Below, in pieces: positions 25,292 through 33,339 of a stretch of DNA of 64,000 nt. Below the pieces are notes generated by a model. The model worked only from the letters and a program-made list of their open reading frames with translations, was not told the origin of the DNA and made no database searches. How positions within the stretch are numbered: the stretch's first letter is position 1; each line of letters opens with the position of its first letter. This DNA comes from Clostridia bacterium (lineage in GTDB: Bacteria; Bacillota; Clostridia; CAKSNL01; HGM11501), in NCBI GenBank assembly GCA_017411325.1, contig JAFQQJ010000016.1, positions 1 to 64,000 of the forward strand. Direction: 5' to 3'. A program made the position numbers and the translations under genes.

Positions 25292-26719
25292 TTACAGTGT
25301 ATTATAAAGCCATTTTTCCTTGTGAAGCTTATAGGCATGGACAATTGTTCTCATTATGTAGTCGGCAAAAAGCCCGGTGATAAGACCGGTTATTCCGTTT
25401 GTGAAAACCGACTCTGCCATAGGGTATAAAAACGGAAATTCCGAAAAGATGCCTTCAAGAGCACCCCAGAGGGTACCGTTTTCTATGGTGGTAATTAATA
25501 TGTAGGCAAGGGGAATTCTTATTGCCCAGGGGCCCAGGATACTTGATGAAACAAGTGCTGCTGTTTCACCGCCGACTTTAAGTGTTCCCTGACTGCTCTG
25601 GTAATAGGTGGTGAAGGGAACGGTAAAGCACAAAATCCGAAGAAGATTTGTTGCCGCATCAAGGGTCGCCGCATCGCCGGAGCCAACAAAAAGGGAAGCG
25701 AAAAAGCGGGCAAAAATAAACATAATAACAGCCCATATAAAGCAAACTGCTTCCGATGTGTTAAGTAATTTATAGGAATAAAGCCTTGCTTTTTCCTTGT
25801 TACTTTCAGAAAGTGCGTTACCTACAAGGGTAATCTGCGCCGCCTCGATGCCGTGGGTGATGCAGTAGGTAAGCTTTAAGATATTGTTTGCAATCTGATA
25901 ACCTGCCATTGCAACGGCACTGATTAACGATGTAACCGCCTGAAGTCCAAGGAAGGCAAAGTTTATAAAGAATGCCTGAAGGGTTGAAGCCAATGATGCA
26001 TTAAGTATTCGCTTTATAAGAAGAAAATCAGGGCGGTGAAAGCCTTCAAGATGTATTACGGACTTTTTATTAAACAAAAGAGAAATTCGTACAGCGCAGC
26101 CTATAAGTGTTGATATGATATAGGAAACGGCGGCACCCTTTATTCCCATTTTAAGAAAGCCTATAAAGATAACACAGCAGATGGCGTTTATCACATTTAC
26201 CGCCGCGGTAACGTAAAAGGGAGTTTTGGCATCATGCGCACCGCGAAAGCAGGAGGATATTGCAACATCAACCGATGCAACTGCGGAAAAGGGGAGGATC
26301 ATATAGAGATAGGAAATTGCCCCGTTTGTAACGGAGGCTGTCTTTGATGAAAACATAAAGCCTAATAGCCCTTTTAAGAATATCATACATAGAAGCCCCA
26401 GTAAAAGACCGAAGGCGGCGTTTAAGTATATGGAATTTAAGGTTGCCTTATTGGTGAAAGACTTTTTGTGACTTTCATCTCTTGCGATAATAATGGATGC
26501 ACCGAATCCGAAACCGATGAAAACGCTCTGAAGTATATCGGTAATGGTTGTGGCAACGGTTAGTGAGGACATAGCCTCGCTTCCCACGGCTTTTCCTATC
26601 ACTATTGTGGATACGAGCCCTACAAGAGTGAGCAGAAGCTTTTCTAAAAAAGCGGGGAGAGCCAGGGATGTGATTTCCTTATAATAATCTCTTTTTGTTA
26701 TCGTGGTATTTATCTTCAC
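25292..26719 (-). CDS. MATE-family efflux transporter
   Basis: 475 residues with 12 predicted membrane segments and the MATE pattern in two halves (ALPAFLEKLLLTLVGLVSTIVIG near the N-terminus and LNTSEAVCFIWAVIMFIFA after residue 310). These antiporters expel cationic drugs or metabolites using Na+ or H+. The start is ATG with weak Shine-Dalgarno (AAGGTTTTTCCGTG). It has its own sigma-A promoter. Neither the substrate nor a link to the neighbouring glycan genes can be derived from the sequence. Confidence 0.92.
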   Translation of the reverse strand: MKINTTITKRDYYKEITSLALPAFLEKLLLTLVGLVSTIVIGKAVGSEAMSSLTVATTITDILQSVFIGFGFGASIIIARDESHKKSFTNKATLNSIYLNAAFGLLLGLLCMIFLKGLLGFMFSSKTASVTNGAISYLYMILPFSAVASVDVAISSCFRGAHDAKTPFYVTAAVNVINAICCVIFIGFLKMGIKGAAVSYIISTLIGCAVRISLLFNKKSVIHLEGFHRPDFLLIKRILNASLASTLQAFFINFAFLGLQAVTSLISAVAMAGYQIANNILKLTYCITHGIEAAQITLVGNALSESNKEKARLYSYKLLNTSEAVCFIWAVIMFIFARFFASLFVGSGDAATLDAATNLLRILCFTVPFTTYYQSSQGTLKVGGETAALVSSSILGPWAIRIPLAYILITTIENGTLWGALEGIFSEFPFLYPMAESVFTNGITGLITGLFADYIMRTIVHAYKLHKEKWLYNTL

Positions 26720-26751
26720 GGAAAAACCTTCTTCTTGATTTTGTCTTTAGA

Positions 26752-26780
26752 ATTATAGCATACTTATATGAGAATAACAA
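26752..26780 (-). promoter_or_regulatory. Sigma-A promoter of the MATE gene
   Basis: On the minus strand TTGTTA (26775-26780), 17 bp, TATAAT (26752-26757). Confidence 0.7.
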
Positions 26781-26904
26781 TAGCAAAAACAAACGAAATT
26801 TTGTGAAAAACAACTTTTGTAAAAAATTGGTAAACGTGAATAATAATTAGCATACACGGGAAAATTACATAATCTAAAAATAATCTAAAGATATTTTTAT
26901 AGAT

Positions 26905-27003
26905 GTATTATCCACCGCTGAAAGCCCCGATTTTGCAGTTATCAACAAGTTTTTCCACTTTTTCCACATCTAAAACAGGGGTAAATTACGGGGTTGTGGA
27001 AAA
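26905..27003. other. Cluster of four DnaA-box-like 9-mers in a 443-bp intergenic gap
   Basis: The gap between the MATE and GH28 genes holds no gene. Within 96 bp it contains TTATCCACC (26908-26916), TTATCAACA (26939-26947), TTTTCCACA (26960-26968) and, on the minus strand, TTTTCCACA (26995-27003), each one mismatch from TTATCCACA. An AT-rich stretch with repeated AATCTAAA (about 26870-26900) lies just to the left. There is no dnaA or dnaN nearby, so this is a candidate DnaA-binding locus and not a proven origin. The rest of the gap is AT-rich without further recognisable elements. Confidence 0.4.
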
Positions 27004-27118
27004 CTTTTGAAAGCCTATAACAGAGCCGTTTACGGAAAAAAATGTCATATAAAGTAAAAAGCCTTTATTTAGAGGAGGGACTTGACAAGCTTTATTCACA
27101 AAGAGACTTTTTATTCAT

Positions 27119-27155
27119 CAAAAAAGAAAAACAGCAAGAATTTTTCTTGCTGTTT
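27119..27155 (-). terminator. Terminator of the GH28 gene
   Basis: Stem AACAGCAAGAA/TTCTTGCTGTT; on the minus strand it is followed by a T-rich run (forward AAAAAAGAAA). Confidence 0.88.
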
Positions 27156-27162
27156 CTGAAAT

Positions 27163-28530
27163 TTATATTGGCCTTGCGGAAAATTCAACCTCAGCTTTTT
27201 TAACGAGGTCTTCCTCCTTTATGGGGGATTTTACGTTTGTAAGTTCAACAGTATCATCCGTCCAGGTGCGTACCAGACAGGGTGCGGTTGTGTTTTCAAC
27301 CGTAAAGTTTTCGAGTGTCAGCTTCTTGAAATTTCCCATATGGAATAAGGGGACATCGGAAAAACCTTCTCTCATGGAAATAGAGACGTTTTTGAAAACG
27401 ATATCTATTTTATTGTCACTATCTCCGTAAGCGGTCAGAGGCATTGAAATATCCGTTGCGGTGATGTTTTCAAAGATAACGGAAGTCAGCGGACGGTTTC
27501 GCTGCCAGGGCTCGTTTCCGGAGAAATTGAAATGAAGGAAGCGGTCGGCATAGTCTATTCTGCAATCCTTTATTATGATGTTTCCCGGGGTGTAGGGGAC
27601 TTCCACGGAAAAGTCGGAATAGTAAGTAAATGCAGAAAGCATATTGTTTCTGTGGCCGGAAAGCTCGGGCTTTATGCCTGATCTCTTTTCCTCAGGTGTT
27701 AAGCAGCCGCGGAATAAATAACGGCAGGGGCCGTACATATGACAGCCTTCGATTAAAGCGTTTGTGCCTCCGAAACGAAGAGCGCTGCAGGCAGAGTTCA
27801 GAACACAGTTTTTGACAAGCACATTAAGGTTGGCAAAGCCTGCCACACAGTCGTCTCCTGTGTAAAACTCCGAGTCTTCAATTATTATATTTCGGCAAAC
27901 GGTTGCGTGAATTCCGTCGTGTCCCGCTAAAACGGTGACATTTTTCATTGTTATGTTTTCAGAATAATATATGGCGTGTGCCCAGTTTGCGCTGTCCTTT
28001 GCCGTGTAGCCACAAAAGCTTACGTTTTTGCAGTAGAACATATTTATAAGGTGAGGACCGCGGTAGTCTTCTTCGCCCTTTTCATCAAAGCAGTCGCTTC
28101 CGTCAATTATGCTTCCTTCTTCGCCGATTATGGCAATGTTTTCTGCGTTTATTGCCTTTATAAGGCCGTGATTCCAACGGCTTCCGGGAAGGCGCATAAA
28201 GCGGTAGTCCCTTGTCCAGCCCGGACCGAAGCGGTTCCAGAGCCCGTCTGTAATCCATTCTTCGGGCAGAGGCTCAATTTTGTCATTTATGTATGAGGAG
28301 TAATAATCCTCGGGGTTCCTTGAGCCCTTAAGGCAGGCATTTTTTAATAAATGCAGGGTTACGTTGGAGCGAAGACGGATTGAACCTGTTATAAATACAC
28401 CTTCGGGGATTATTACCTCACCGCCGCCCTGTAAGAAGCACTCATCAATTGCCTCCTGGATTTTTTCTGTCTGCAATAAATCGATGCCCGGAACAGCGCC
28501 GAAATCAGTTATAGAAAATGTTTTAATCAT
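27163..28530 (-). CDS. Glycoside hydrolase family 28-like (polygalacturonase-type) enzyme
   Basis: 455 residues without signal peptide, thus probably cytoplasmic. It shows the parallel beta-helix of pectate-lyase-like proteins with the GH28 entry (DFGAVPG...TEKIQEAIDEC...GGGEVIIPEG) and the paired aspartates TGDDC at about 220-224, preceded by GHDGIHA. The usual catalytic GHG and RIK elements are not clearly visible, so activity on galacturonan is uncertain; related intracellular enzymes attack oligogalacturonides or other uronic or rhamnose-containing oligomers. The start follows AAGGAGGCATAAAT. It is divergent from an EEP hydrolase with a shared palindromic control region. Confidence 0.85.
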   Translation of the reverse strand: MIKTFSITDFGAVPGIDLLQTEKIQEAIDECFLQGGGEVIIPEGVFITGSIRLRSNVTLHLLKNACLKGSRNPEDYYSSYINDKIEPLPEEWITDGLWNRFGPGWTRDYRFMRLPGSRWNHGLIKAINAENIAIIGEEGSIIDGSDCFDEKGEEDYRGPHLINMFYCKNVSFCGYTAKDSANWAHAIYYSENITMKNVTVLAGHDGIHATVCRNIIIEDSEFYTGDDCVAGFANLNVLVKNCVLNSACSALRFGGTNALIEGCHMYGPCRYLFRGCLTPEEKRSGIKPELSGHRNNMLSAFTYYSDFSVEVPYTPGNIIIKDCRIDYADRFLHFNFSGNEPWQRNRPLTSVIFENITATDISMPLTAYGDSDNKIDIVFKNVSISMREGFSDVPLFHMGNFKKLTLENFTVENTTAPCLVRTWTDDTVELTNVKSPIKEEDLVKKAEVEFSARPI

Positions 28531-28559
28531 ATTTATGCCTCCTTGTTGAATATACTGAT

Positions 28560-28588
28560 ATTTTAGCGGTTAGGGGCCGGTTTGTCAA
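28560..28588 (-). promoter_or_regulatory. Sigma-A promoter of the GH28 gene
   Basis: Minus strand TTGACA (28583-28588), 17 bp, TAAAAT (28560-28565). The -35 box lies inside the palindrome. Confidence 0.7.
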
Positions 28589-28605
28589 GACTATCGTCTT
28601 GACAA
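28582..28605. promoter_or_regulatory. Perfect palindromic operator candidate
   Basis: TTGTCAAGAC, four-base spacer TATC, GTCTTGACAA: a perfect 10+10 inverted repeat. It contains the -35 hexamers of a promoter in each direction, so a dimeric repressor or activator bound here would control both genes. No regulator gene is adjacent. Confidence 0.7.
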
Positions 28606-28627
28606 TTACATTTTTTTGGAGTATACT
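28599..28627 (+). promoter_or_regulatory. Distal sigma-A promoter toward the EEP gene
   Basis: TTGACA (28599-28604), 17 bp, TATACT (28622-28627), with the -35 box inside the palindrome. Confidence 0.65.
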
Positions 28628-28650
28628 TGAATCTGCATAAAAAGTGTTGC

Positions 28651-28679
28651 TTGACACGGAATTGATGCGGGGTTATAAT
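28651..28679 (+). promoter_or_regulatory. Proximal sigma-A promoter of the EEP gene
   Basis: TTGACA (28651-28656), 17 bp, TATAAT (28674-28679): exact consensus, outside the palindrome. Confidence 0.85.
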
Positions 28680-28710
28680 TACAGAAAATAAGTTATGCAG
28701 GAGGTTTTTT

Positions 28711-29472
28711 ATGTCTTTTAATATAGTAACATTCAATATCCGTTACCGTTACAGAGGCGACGGCATAAATAGCTTTATAAACAGGGCAGGGATGATTTAC
28801 GACAAGGTGAAAAAGGAAATGCCAGACATTATCGCATTTCAGGAAATGGTTCCCGAATCCCTGGAATTTATGCAGAGGGTTTTCCCCGAATACATAATAA
28901 CCGGCCACGGAAGGACTAAGAACTATAATTCCGAAGGCGTTTTCACAGCAATTAAAACATCAACCCTTCAGCTTGTGGGAAATGAAGTGCTTTGGATAGG
29001 CCCTGATCCTTATGAGCCGGAGAGCAAATTCCCCGGTCAGAGTCCTTGCCCCAGAACGCTTAATATTACAACAGTAAGAAGAAAAGCTGACGGCAGAATG
29101 ATAAGGATTTTCAACGTGCATCTTGATGAGAAAACTGCCGAAGTTCGTGCTATGGGAATGAAAATGGTGCTTGATACCGTAAAATCCTTAAATGAAAAAA
29201 ACGAAATGGATTTTGTTATTTTGGGCGATTTCAACGCCACGGAAAAGGAAGAAACCATAAAGCTTTGCGAAAGCTTCCCCGGTATGGGAGATGTGACAAA
29301 GGGGCTTCCTTTTACCTTCCACGACTTCGGAAGACAGAGTGAAGCAAAAATAGACTACATTTATTTAAGCGATAATCTTAAAACCGAGTTTGAAAAGCTT
29401 ACCGTATGGGATGATGAGGAAAACGGAATTTATTTATCCGACCACTATCCCTTGTGTGCTGAACTTAAATAA
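28711..29472 (+). CDS. Endonuclease/exonuclease/phosphatase (EEP) family hydrolase
   Basis: 253 residues without signal peptide. Metal and catalytic residues of the EEP fold are visible: N in FNIVTFNIRYR (about 3-13), E in IIAFQEMVPE (about 45), the NVHLDE motif (about 135), LGDFNATEKEE (about 173-183) and the terminal LSDHYPL histidine (about 246). Members cleave phosphodiesters or phosphomonoesters in DNA, inositol or sphingolipid-type substrates; this intracellular small form is often called EEP family protein without known substrate. The start follows CAGGAGGTTTTTT. Divergence from the GH28 gene through a shared operator hints at joint induction. Confidence 0.9.
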   Translation: MSFNIVTFNIRYRYRGDGINSFINRAGMIYDKVKKEMPDIIAFQEMVPESLEFMQRVFPEYIITGHGRTKNYNSEGVFTAIKTSTLQLVGNEVLWIGPDPYEPESKFPGQSPCPRTLNITTVRRKADGRMIRIFNVHLDEKTAEVRAMGMKMVLDTVKSLNEKNEMDFVILGDFNATEKEETIKLCESFPGMGDVTKGLPFTFHDFGRQSEAKIDYIYLSDNLKTEFEKLTVWDDEENGIYLSDHYPLCAELK

Positions 29473-29507
29473 AAAAGAAGGTTGGATTTTTCCAACCTTC
29501 TTTTTTA
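29471..29507. terminator. Bidirectional terminator
   Basis: Stem AGAAGGTTGGA/TCCAACCTTCT with a TTTT loop and A/T runs on both sides, serving the EEP gene and the convergent zinc-ribbon gene. Confidence 0.92.
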
Positions 29508-29969
29508 TTACTTTAAGATTTTTATTTTTCCGATTAAGGGAAGCTCTTTTGCTTTACCTGTTGCGGCATTTACTATACCGATTATCGCAAGTATAAGCAA
29601 TATAGCAGATAATATTGTGCCGATAATTGTTCCTATAAAGGGGATGAAAGCGAGGATTGCGGATACAACTGAAAGTATAATCTCAGTAATCCATAAAACA
29701 AGTCCCTGGTTTGCATGGTAACGTGCATAGGCTGACTTGGGAGCTGCAAGAATCGGTATAAGAACTAAAATTCCCAAATAAGCCAATACTGCCATAACCT
29801 TGTTCTGCTGAATGTCCTCTGAAGCGAAGGAACCTGTGGTATCGGGAGTATCCAGGATGTTGTCCACTGTTTCCTTAACCGTTTCTGCAGGGTCTGCCTT
29901 TGCCTTGCACTCAGTGCAAAGAGTTAAGCCCTCCTCAATTTCTACGCCGCATTTTTCACAAAATGCCAT
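29508..29969 (-). CDS. Zinc-ribbon membrane protein with DUF4870-like region
   Basis: 153 residues. The N-terminus is a small zinc ribbon (FCEKCGVEIEEGLTLCTECK; cysteines in two CxxC pairs), followed by an acidic linker and a membrane part with three hydrophobic segments and the motif YARYHANQGLVLW, typical of DUF4870/Tic20-like proteins. The function of these proteins is not known. The start follows AAAAAGGAGGTATATTT. It lies 47 bp after trkH on the same strand, with a short hairpin (AATCAGC/GCTGATT) between; it may be read from the trk promoter. Confidence 0.85.
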   Translation of the reverse strand: MAFCEKCGVEIEEGLTLCTECKAKADPAETVKETVDNILDTPDTTGSFASEDIQQNKVMAVLAYLGILVLIPILAAPKSAYARYHANQGLVLWITEIILSVVSAILAFIPFIGTIIGTILSAILLILAIIGIVNAATGKAKELPLIGKIKILK

Positions 29970-30016
29970 AAATATACCTCCTTTTTATTATAATCAGCAA
30001 CAGCTGATTTATTTTG

Positions 30017-31456
30017 TTATTTCTTCCAGGTTGCGGGAGAAAACAGTACAAGCATCGGGAAAATTTCAAGTCGTCCGATAAGCATTGCTGCTGACAGGAC
30101 AAGCTTTGAAAAGGATGAAAATTCTGAAAAATTCATTGTGGGGCCGACTTTGGAAAGACCGGGACCTATGTTGTTTATGGTTGCCGCAACTGCTGTAAAG
30201 TTAGTGGTGAAATCAAAATTGTCAAGACTTATCAGAAGAAGAGTAAATACAAAGATTGAAAGATAAGCCACTGTGAATACATTTACGGAGCGGACTGTCT
30301 CGTGTTCAACAGGTCTGCCGTTCATAGTGATTTTAATTGTACTTTTCGGATGAGCAAGAATTTTGATTTCTTTTATAATACTCTTGAACAGAATTATTAT
30401 TCTGGAAACCTTCATTCCGCCGCCTGTGCTTCCGGCGCAGGCACCGATAAACATAAGCACCACAAGTATTGTTTTTGAAAGAGAAGGCCACAGGTCAAAA
30501 TCTGCAGTTGCAAAGCCGGTTGTCGTAATGATGGAGGCAACCTGAAAGCTGCTGTGGCGAAATGCTTCAGAAACAGATGGGAAAAGATGTCTTATATTAA
30601 ATCCGATTACAAGAATTGAAGAAAGAATGATTAAAAGATATGTTCTTACTTCGTTGGATTTAAGCACGGCGGAAAACTTTTTCATAAGTATAAGATAATA
30701 AATAGAAAAGTCTATTCCGAAAAATATCATAAAAATGGTAACTACATTCTGAATGTAGGGAGAATAACCGGCAAGGCTTGAATTCTTAATTCCGAAGCCG
30801 CCGGTGCCGGCTGTACCGAAAGCTGTGGTCAGTGCTTCAAATAAATTCATTCCGCCGAATAAGAGAAGCACAATCATTAAAAGCGTCATTGCAATATAAA
30901 TGGTATACAAAATTTTCGCTGTGGACTTAACCTTGGGAACAAGCTTTGAAACAGAGGGGCCGGGGCTTTCTGCTTTTATAAGATTAAGATTTGTTCCGCC
31001 GAAAAGGGGGAGGATGGCAACAAGAAAAACCAGAACTCCCATACCGCCTATCCAGTGGGTAAAGCTTCGCCAGAATAGTAAGCTTTTCGGAAGGGCTTCC
31101 ACATCAGAAAGGATGGATGCACCTGTTGTTGTGAATCCGGATACGGTTTCAAAAAAAGCATCAATGAAATTCGGAATATATCCCGAAAAAATAAAGGGGA
31201 GGCATCCGAAAAGACTTATTAAAATCCATGAAAGTGCAACCGTTATATAGCCTTCTTTGGCGAACATTGCTTTGTTGTCTGGAGGCTTGACTGTAAAAAG
31301 CACCCCTGTCAGAGTACAGAGCAATGCCGAAACGACAAATGAGCCCAAAATATAAGGTTCCTTATAGACAATGGAGCAGATTATCGGAAGAAGCATAAAC
31401 AAAGCTTCTATATAAAGCACGGTGCCCAGTGTGTAAAATATAATTTTGCGATTCAT
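30017..31456 (-). CDS. trkH: Trk-type potassium uptake channel subunit TrkH
   Basis: 479 residues with the four membrane-pore-membrane repeats of the TrkH/KtrB family. The filter-like loops are visible as SGFTTTGAS (about 102), AFGTAGTGGFG (about 215), ITTTGFATADF (about 311) and near the end AAATINNIGPGLSKVG. The protein imports K+ and needs the cytosolic TrkA ring. The gene lies 10 bp after trkA on the minus strand. Ribosome binding site GAGGATAAATT. Confidence 0.96.
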   Translation of the reverse strand: MNRKIIFYTLGTVLYIEALFMLLPIICSIVYKEPYILGSFVVSALLCTLTGVLFTVKPPDNKAMFAKEGYITVALSWILISLFGCLPFIFSGYIPNFIDAFFETVSGFTTTGASILSDVEALPKSLLFWRSFTHWIGGMGVLVFLVAILPLFGGTNLNLIKAESPGPSVSKLVPKVKSTAKILYTIYIAMTLLMIVLLLFGGMNLFEALTTAFGTAGTGGFGIKNSSLAGYSPYIQNVVTIFMIFFGIDFSIYYLILMKKFSAVLKSNEVRTYLLIILSSILVIGFNIRHLFPSVSEAFRHSSFQVASIITTTGFATADFDLWPSLSKTILVVLMFIGACAGSTGGGMKVSRIIILFKSIIKEIKILAHPKSTIKITMNGRPVEHETVRSVNVFTVAYLSIFVFTLLLISLDNFDFTTNFTAVAATINNIGPGLSKVGPTMNFSEFSSFSKLVLSAAMLIGRLEIFPMLVLFSPATWKK

Positions 31457-31466
31457 AATTTATCCT

Positions 31467-32825
31467 CTACTGGAGAATGTCCGAGATATCATCAAAGCCT
31501 GCTTCGGTTGTCACGATGATAACGGAATCTCCCTCTTTGATTATGTCATGACCTCTGGGAATGATGATCTGACCGCCGCGGGTTATGCAGGCGATTAATA
31601 TATTGGGTTTGAGATGAAGCTTCATAATAGGAATATCCGAAATGGGAGAGCCTTTTTTTATTCTGAATTCCAGTGCTTCGGCTTTGCCGTCAAGAATAAG
31701 GTGTACCGTCTCAATGTTTGAGCTTCTTGACTGATTTCTGGCACGCACAAACCTTAAGATGTATTCGGTGGTTATGTTTTTAGGATAGAAAATCGAGTCA
31801 AGCTCAAGGGAATTCAATACATTATCGTATTCAATACGGTTAACCTTGGTTACGATTTTTTTAACATCCTTGCTTTTTGCATAAAGGGAAAGAAGCACGT
31901 TCTCCTCGTCAATATTTGTGAGTGCAACGAAGGACTCCGCATATTCAAGCCCTGCTTCAAGTAATGTGGTCTTGTCTGTACCGTCGCCGTTTATTATAGT
32001 TGCTTTGGGGAGAAGCTGGAAAAGCTCATCGCAGCGCTTTTCGTCCTGTTCAATAATTTTTACGGAAATACCGGTCTGTATCAAGCGGTTGGCAAGATAA
32101 TATGCCGTGTCACCGCCGCCTACAATGATGGTATCTTTTACACTTGAAGTTTTGATGCCGATTTTCTTAAAGAAATAAGCACCGTTTGAAACAGAGGAAA
32201 CTATGCTTATATAGTCGCCTTCCTTAAGGACGAAATCACCGCCGGGAATAAAGGCTTCGTCATCGCGCTCAACTCCGCATACAAGGATGTCGCAGTTAAG
32301 CTTCGGAGTTAAATCCGCAATACGCATATTGTCAAGGGGAGAATCCTCGTGAATACGGAATTTTAAGATTTCAACTCTTCCTTTTGAGAAGGTATCTATC
32401 TGAATGGCGGACGGAAATCTTAAAACCCTCGCCATTTCGTGGGCAGCCGCCTGCTCCGGATTTATAACCATTGCAAGGCCTAAATCTTCCCTTATAAGAT
32501 GGATGTCCTTGTTGTATTCGGGACGCCTGATTCTTGCTATGGTTTTTAAATGACCGCATTTTTTCGCGATGAGACAGGTAATCAGGTTAAGCTCATCATT
32601 ACCTGTTACGGCAATTAAAAGATCGGCTTTTTCGATGCCTGCTTCTTTTAATGTTTCCTGGCTTATGGCATCGCCTGTAACGCCCATAACATCATACTGG
32701 TTAACGGCGTGCTCAATGTTCTGATATTTTAAATCTATTAAAGTTATGTCATGTTCATTTTCCTGACTCAGTTTTTCGGCAAGCTTTAAGCCTACTTTTC
32801 CTGCACCTACTATAATAATATTCAT
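31467..32825 (-). CDS. trkA: Trk potassium uptake regulator TrkA
   Basis: 452 residues made of two tandem RCK units, each an NAD-binding Rossmann domain plus a TrkA-C domain. The nucleotide loops are IIVGAGKVGLKLAEKL (about 3-18) and IIVGGGDTAYYLANRL (about 230-245). The ring of TrkA gates TrkH in response to nucleotides. The start follows GGGAGAAAGGACTTCAT. Two RCK units in one chain are the TrkA arrangement, not the single-unit KtrA. Confidence 0.96.
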   Translation of the reverse strand: MNIIIVGAGKVGLKLAEKLSQENEHDITLIDLKYQNIEHAVNQYDVMGVTGDAISQETLKEAGIEKADLLIAVTGNDELNLITCLIAKKCGHLKTIARIRRPEYNKDIHLIREDLGLAMVINPEQAAAHEMARVLRFPSAIQIDTFSKGRVEILKFRIHEDSPLDNMRIADLTPKLNCDILVCGVERDDEAFIPGGDFVLKEGDYISIVSSVSNGAYFFKKIGIKTSSVKDTIIVGGGDTAYYLANRLIQTGISVKIIEQDEKRCDELFQLLPKATIINGDGTDKTTLLEAGLEYAESFVALTNIDEENVLLSLYAKSKDVKKIVTKVNRIEYDNVLNSLELDSIFYPKNITTEYILRFVRARNQSRSSNIETVHLILDGKAEALEFRIKKGSPISDIPIMKLHLKPNILIACITRGGQIIIPRGHDIIKEGDSVIIVTTEAGFDDISDILQ

Positions 32826-32884
32826 ATGAAGTCCTTTCTCCCTTAGGGGAAAATTAAATTCTGTCCTGCAAGGTGTATAGGGAT

Positions 32885-32913
32885 ATTATAATAGATAGTT
32901 GTTAAAAAGTAAA
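32885..32913 (-). promoter_or_regulatory. Sigma-A promoter of trkAH
   Basis: Minus strand TTTACT (32908-32913), 17 bp, TATAAT (32885-32890). Confidence 0.7.
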
Positions 32914-32971
32914 GAAAAAAAGTAAAAATATACCTCTGTTTGTTAAATTGCCACAAAAATCAAAAAAAGCA

Positions 32972-33005
32972 TTGACTTTACCGCTCTGTCGTGTTACTAT
33001 AGTAA
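32972..33005 (+). promoter_or_regulatory. Promoter of the his operon with palindromic operator
   Basis: TTGACT (32972-32977), 17 bp, TACTAT (32995-33000). The perfect 12-bp palindrome TTACTATAGTAA (32994-33005) covers the -10 box, and an outer CTTTAC...GTAAAG pair surrounds it. The half-site resembles the CTAG-type half-site of TrpR repressors, so autoregulation by the first gene product is a reasonable reading. Confidence 0.65.
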
Positions 33006-33033
33006 AGTGATAAAGCGAAAGCGAGGTTAGTTT

Positions 33034-33327
33034 ATGAACAACGGTTATTTTGAATCAGCCGAAAAGCTTTTTAAGGCAATACTTATGCTTGAGAACGAAG
33101 ATGAGTGTAAGGAATTTTTTGAGGATATATGTACCGTAAAGGAAATTCAGGATATGTGCCTGAGGCTTACTGTGGCTATGGAGCTTAAAAAAGGAAAAAG
33201 CTATCAGGATATATCAAAGGAAACAGGTGCAAGCACCACAACCATAAGCCGTGTTAACCGTTGCCTTGTATACGGAAGCGGCGGCTACAGAAAAATGCTT
33301 GAAAAGCTGACAGAAGAGGATAAATAA
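33034..33327 (+). CDS. YerC/TrpR-like regulator of the histidine operon
   Basis: 97 residues with a TrpR-type helix-turn-helix: CTVKEIQDMCLRLTVAMELK, then GKSYQDISKETGASTTTISR (about 50-85). It belongs to the YerC/YecD family related to TrpR; in Firmicutes a member of this family has been proposed as histidine-pathway repressor (HisR). As first gene before ten his genes, with a palindrome on the promoter, it probably senses histidine or its tRNA-related status and represses the operon. Ribosome binding site GCGAGG is weak. Confidence 0.88.
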   Translation: MNNGYFESAEKLFKAILMLENEDECKEFFEDICTVKEIQDMCLRLTVAMELKKGKSYQDISKETGASTTTISRVNRCLVYGSGGYRKMLEKLTEEDK

Positions 33328-33339
33328 GGGGGCATAATA

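Noticed and set aside
26782-27121. Chromosomal origin of replication
   Set aside because: DnaA-box-like sites exist, but dnaA, dnaN and other usual origin genes are absent, so only a DnaA-site cluster is claimed.
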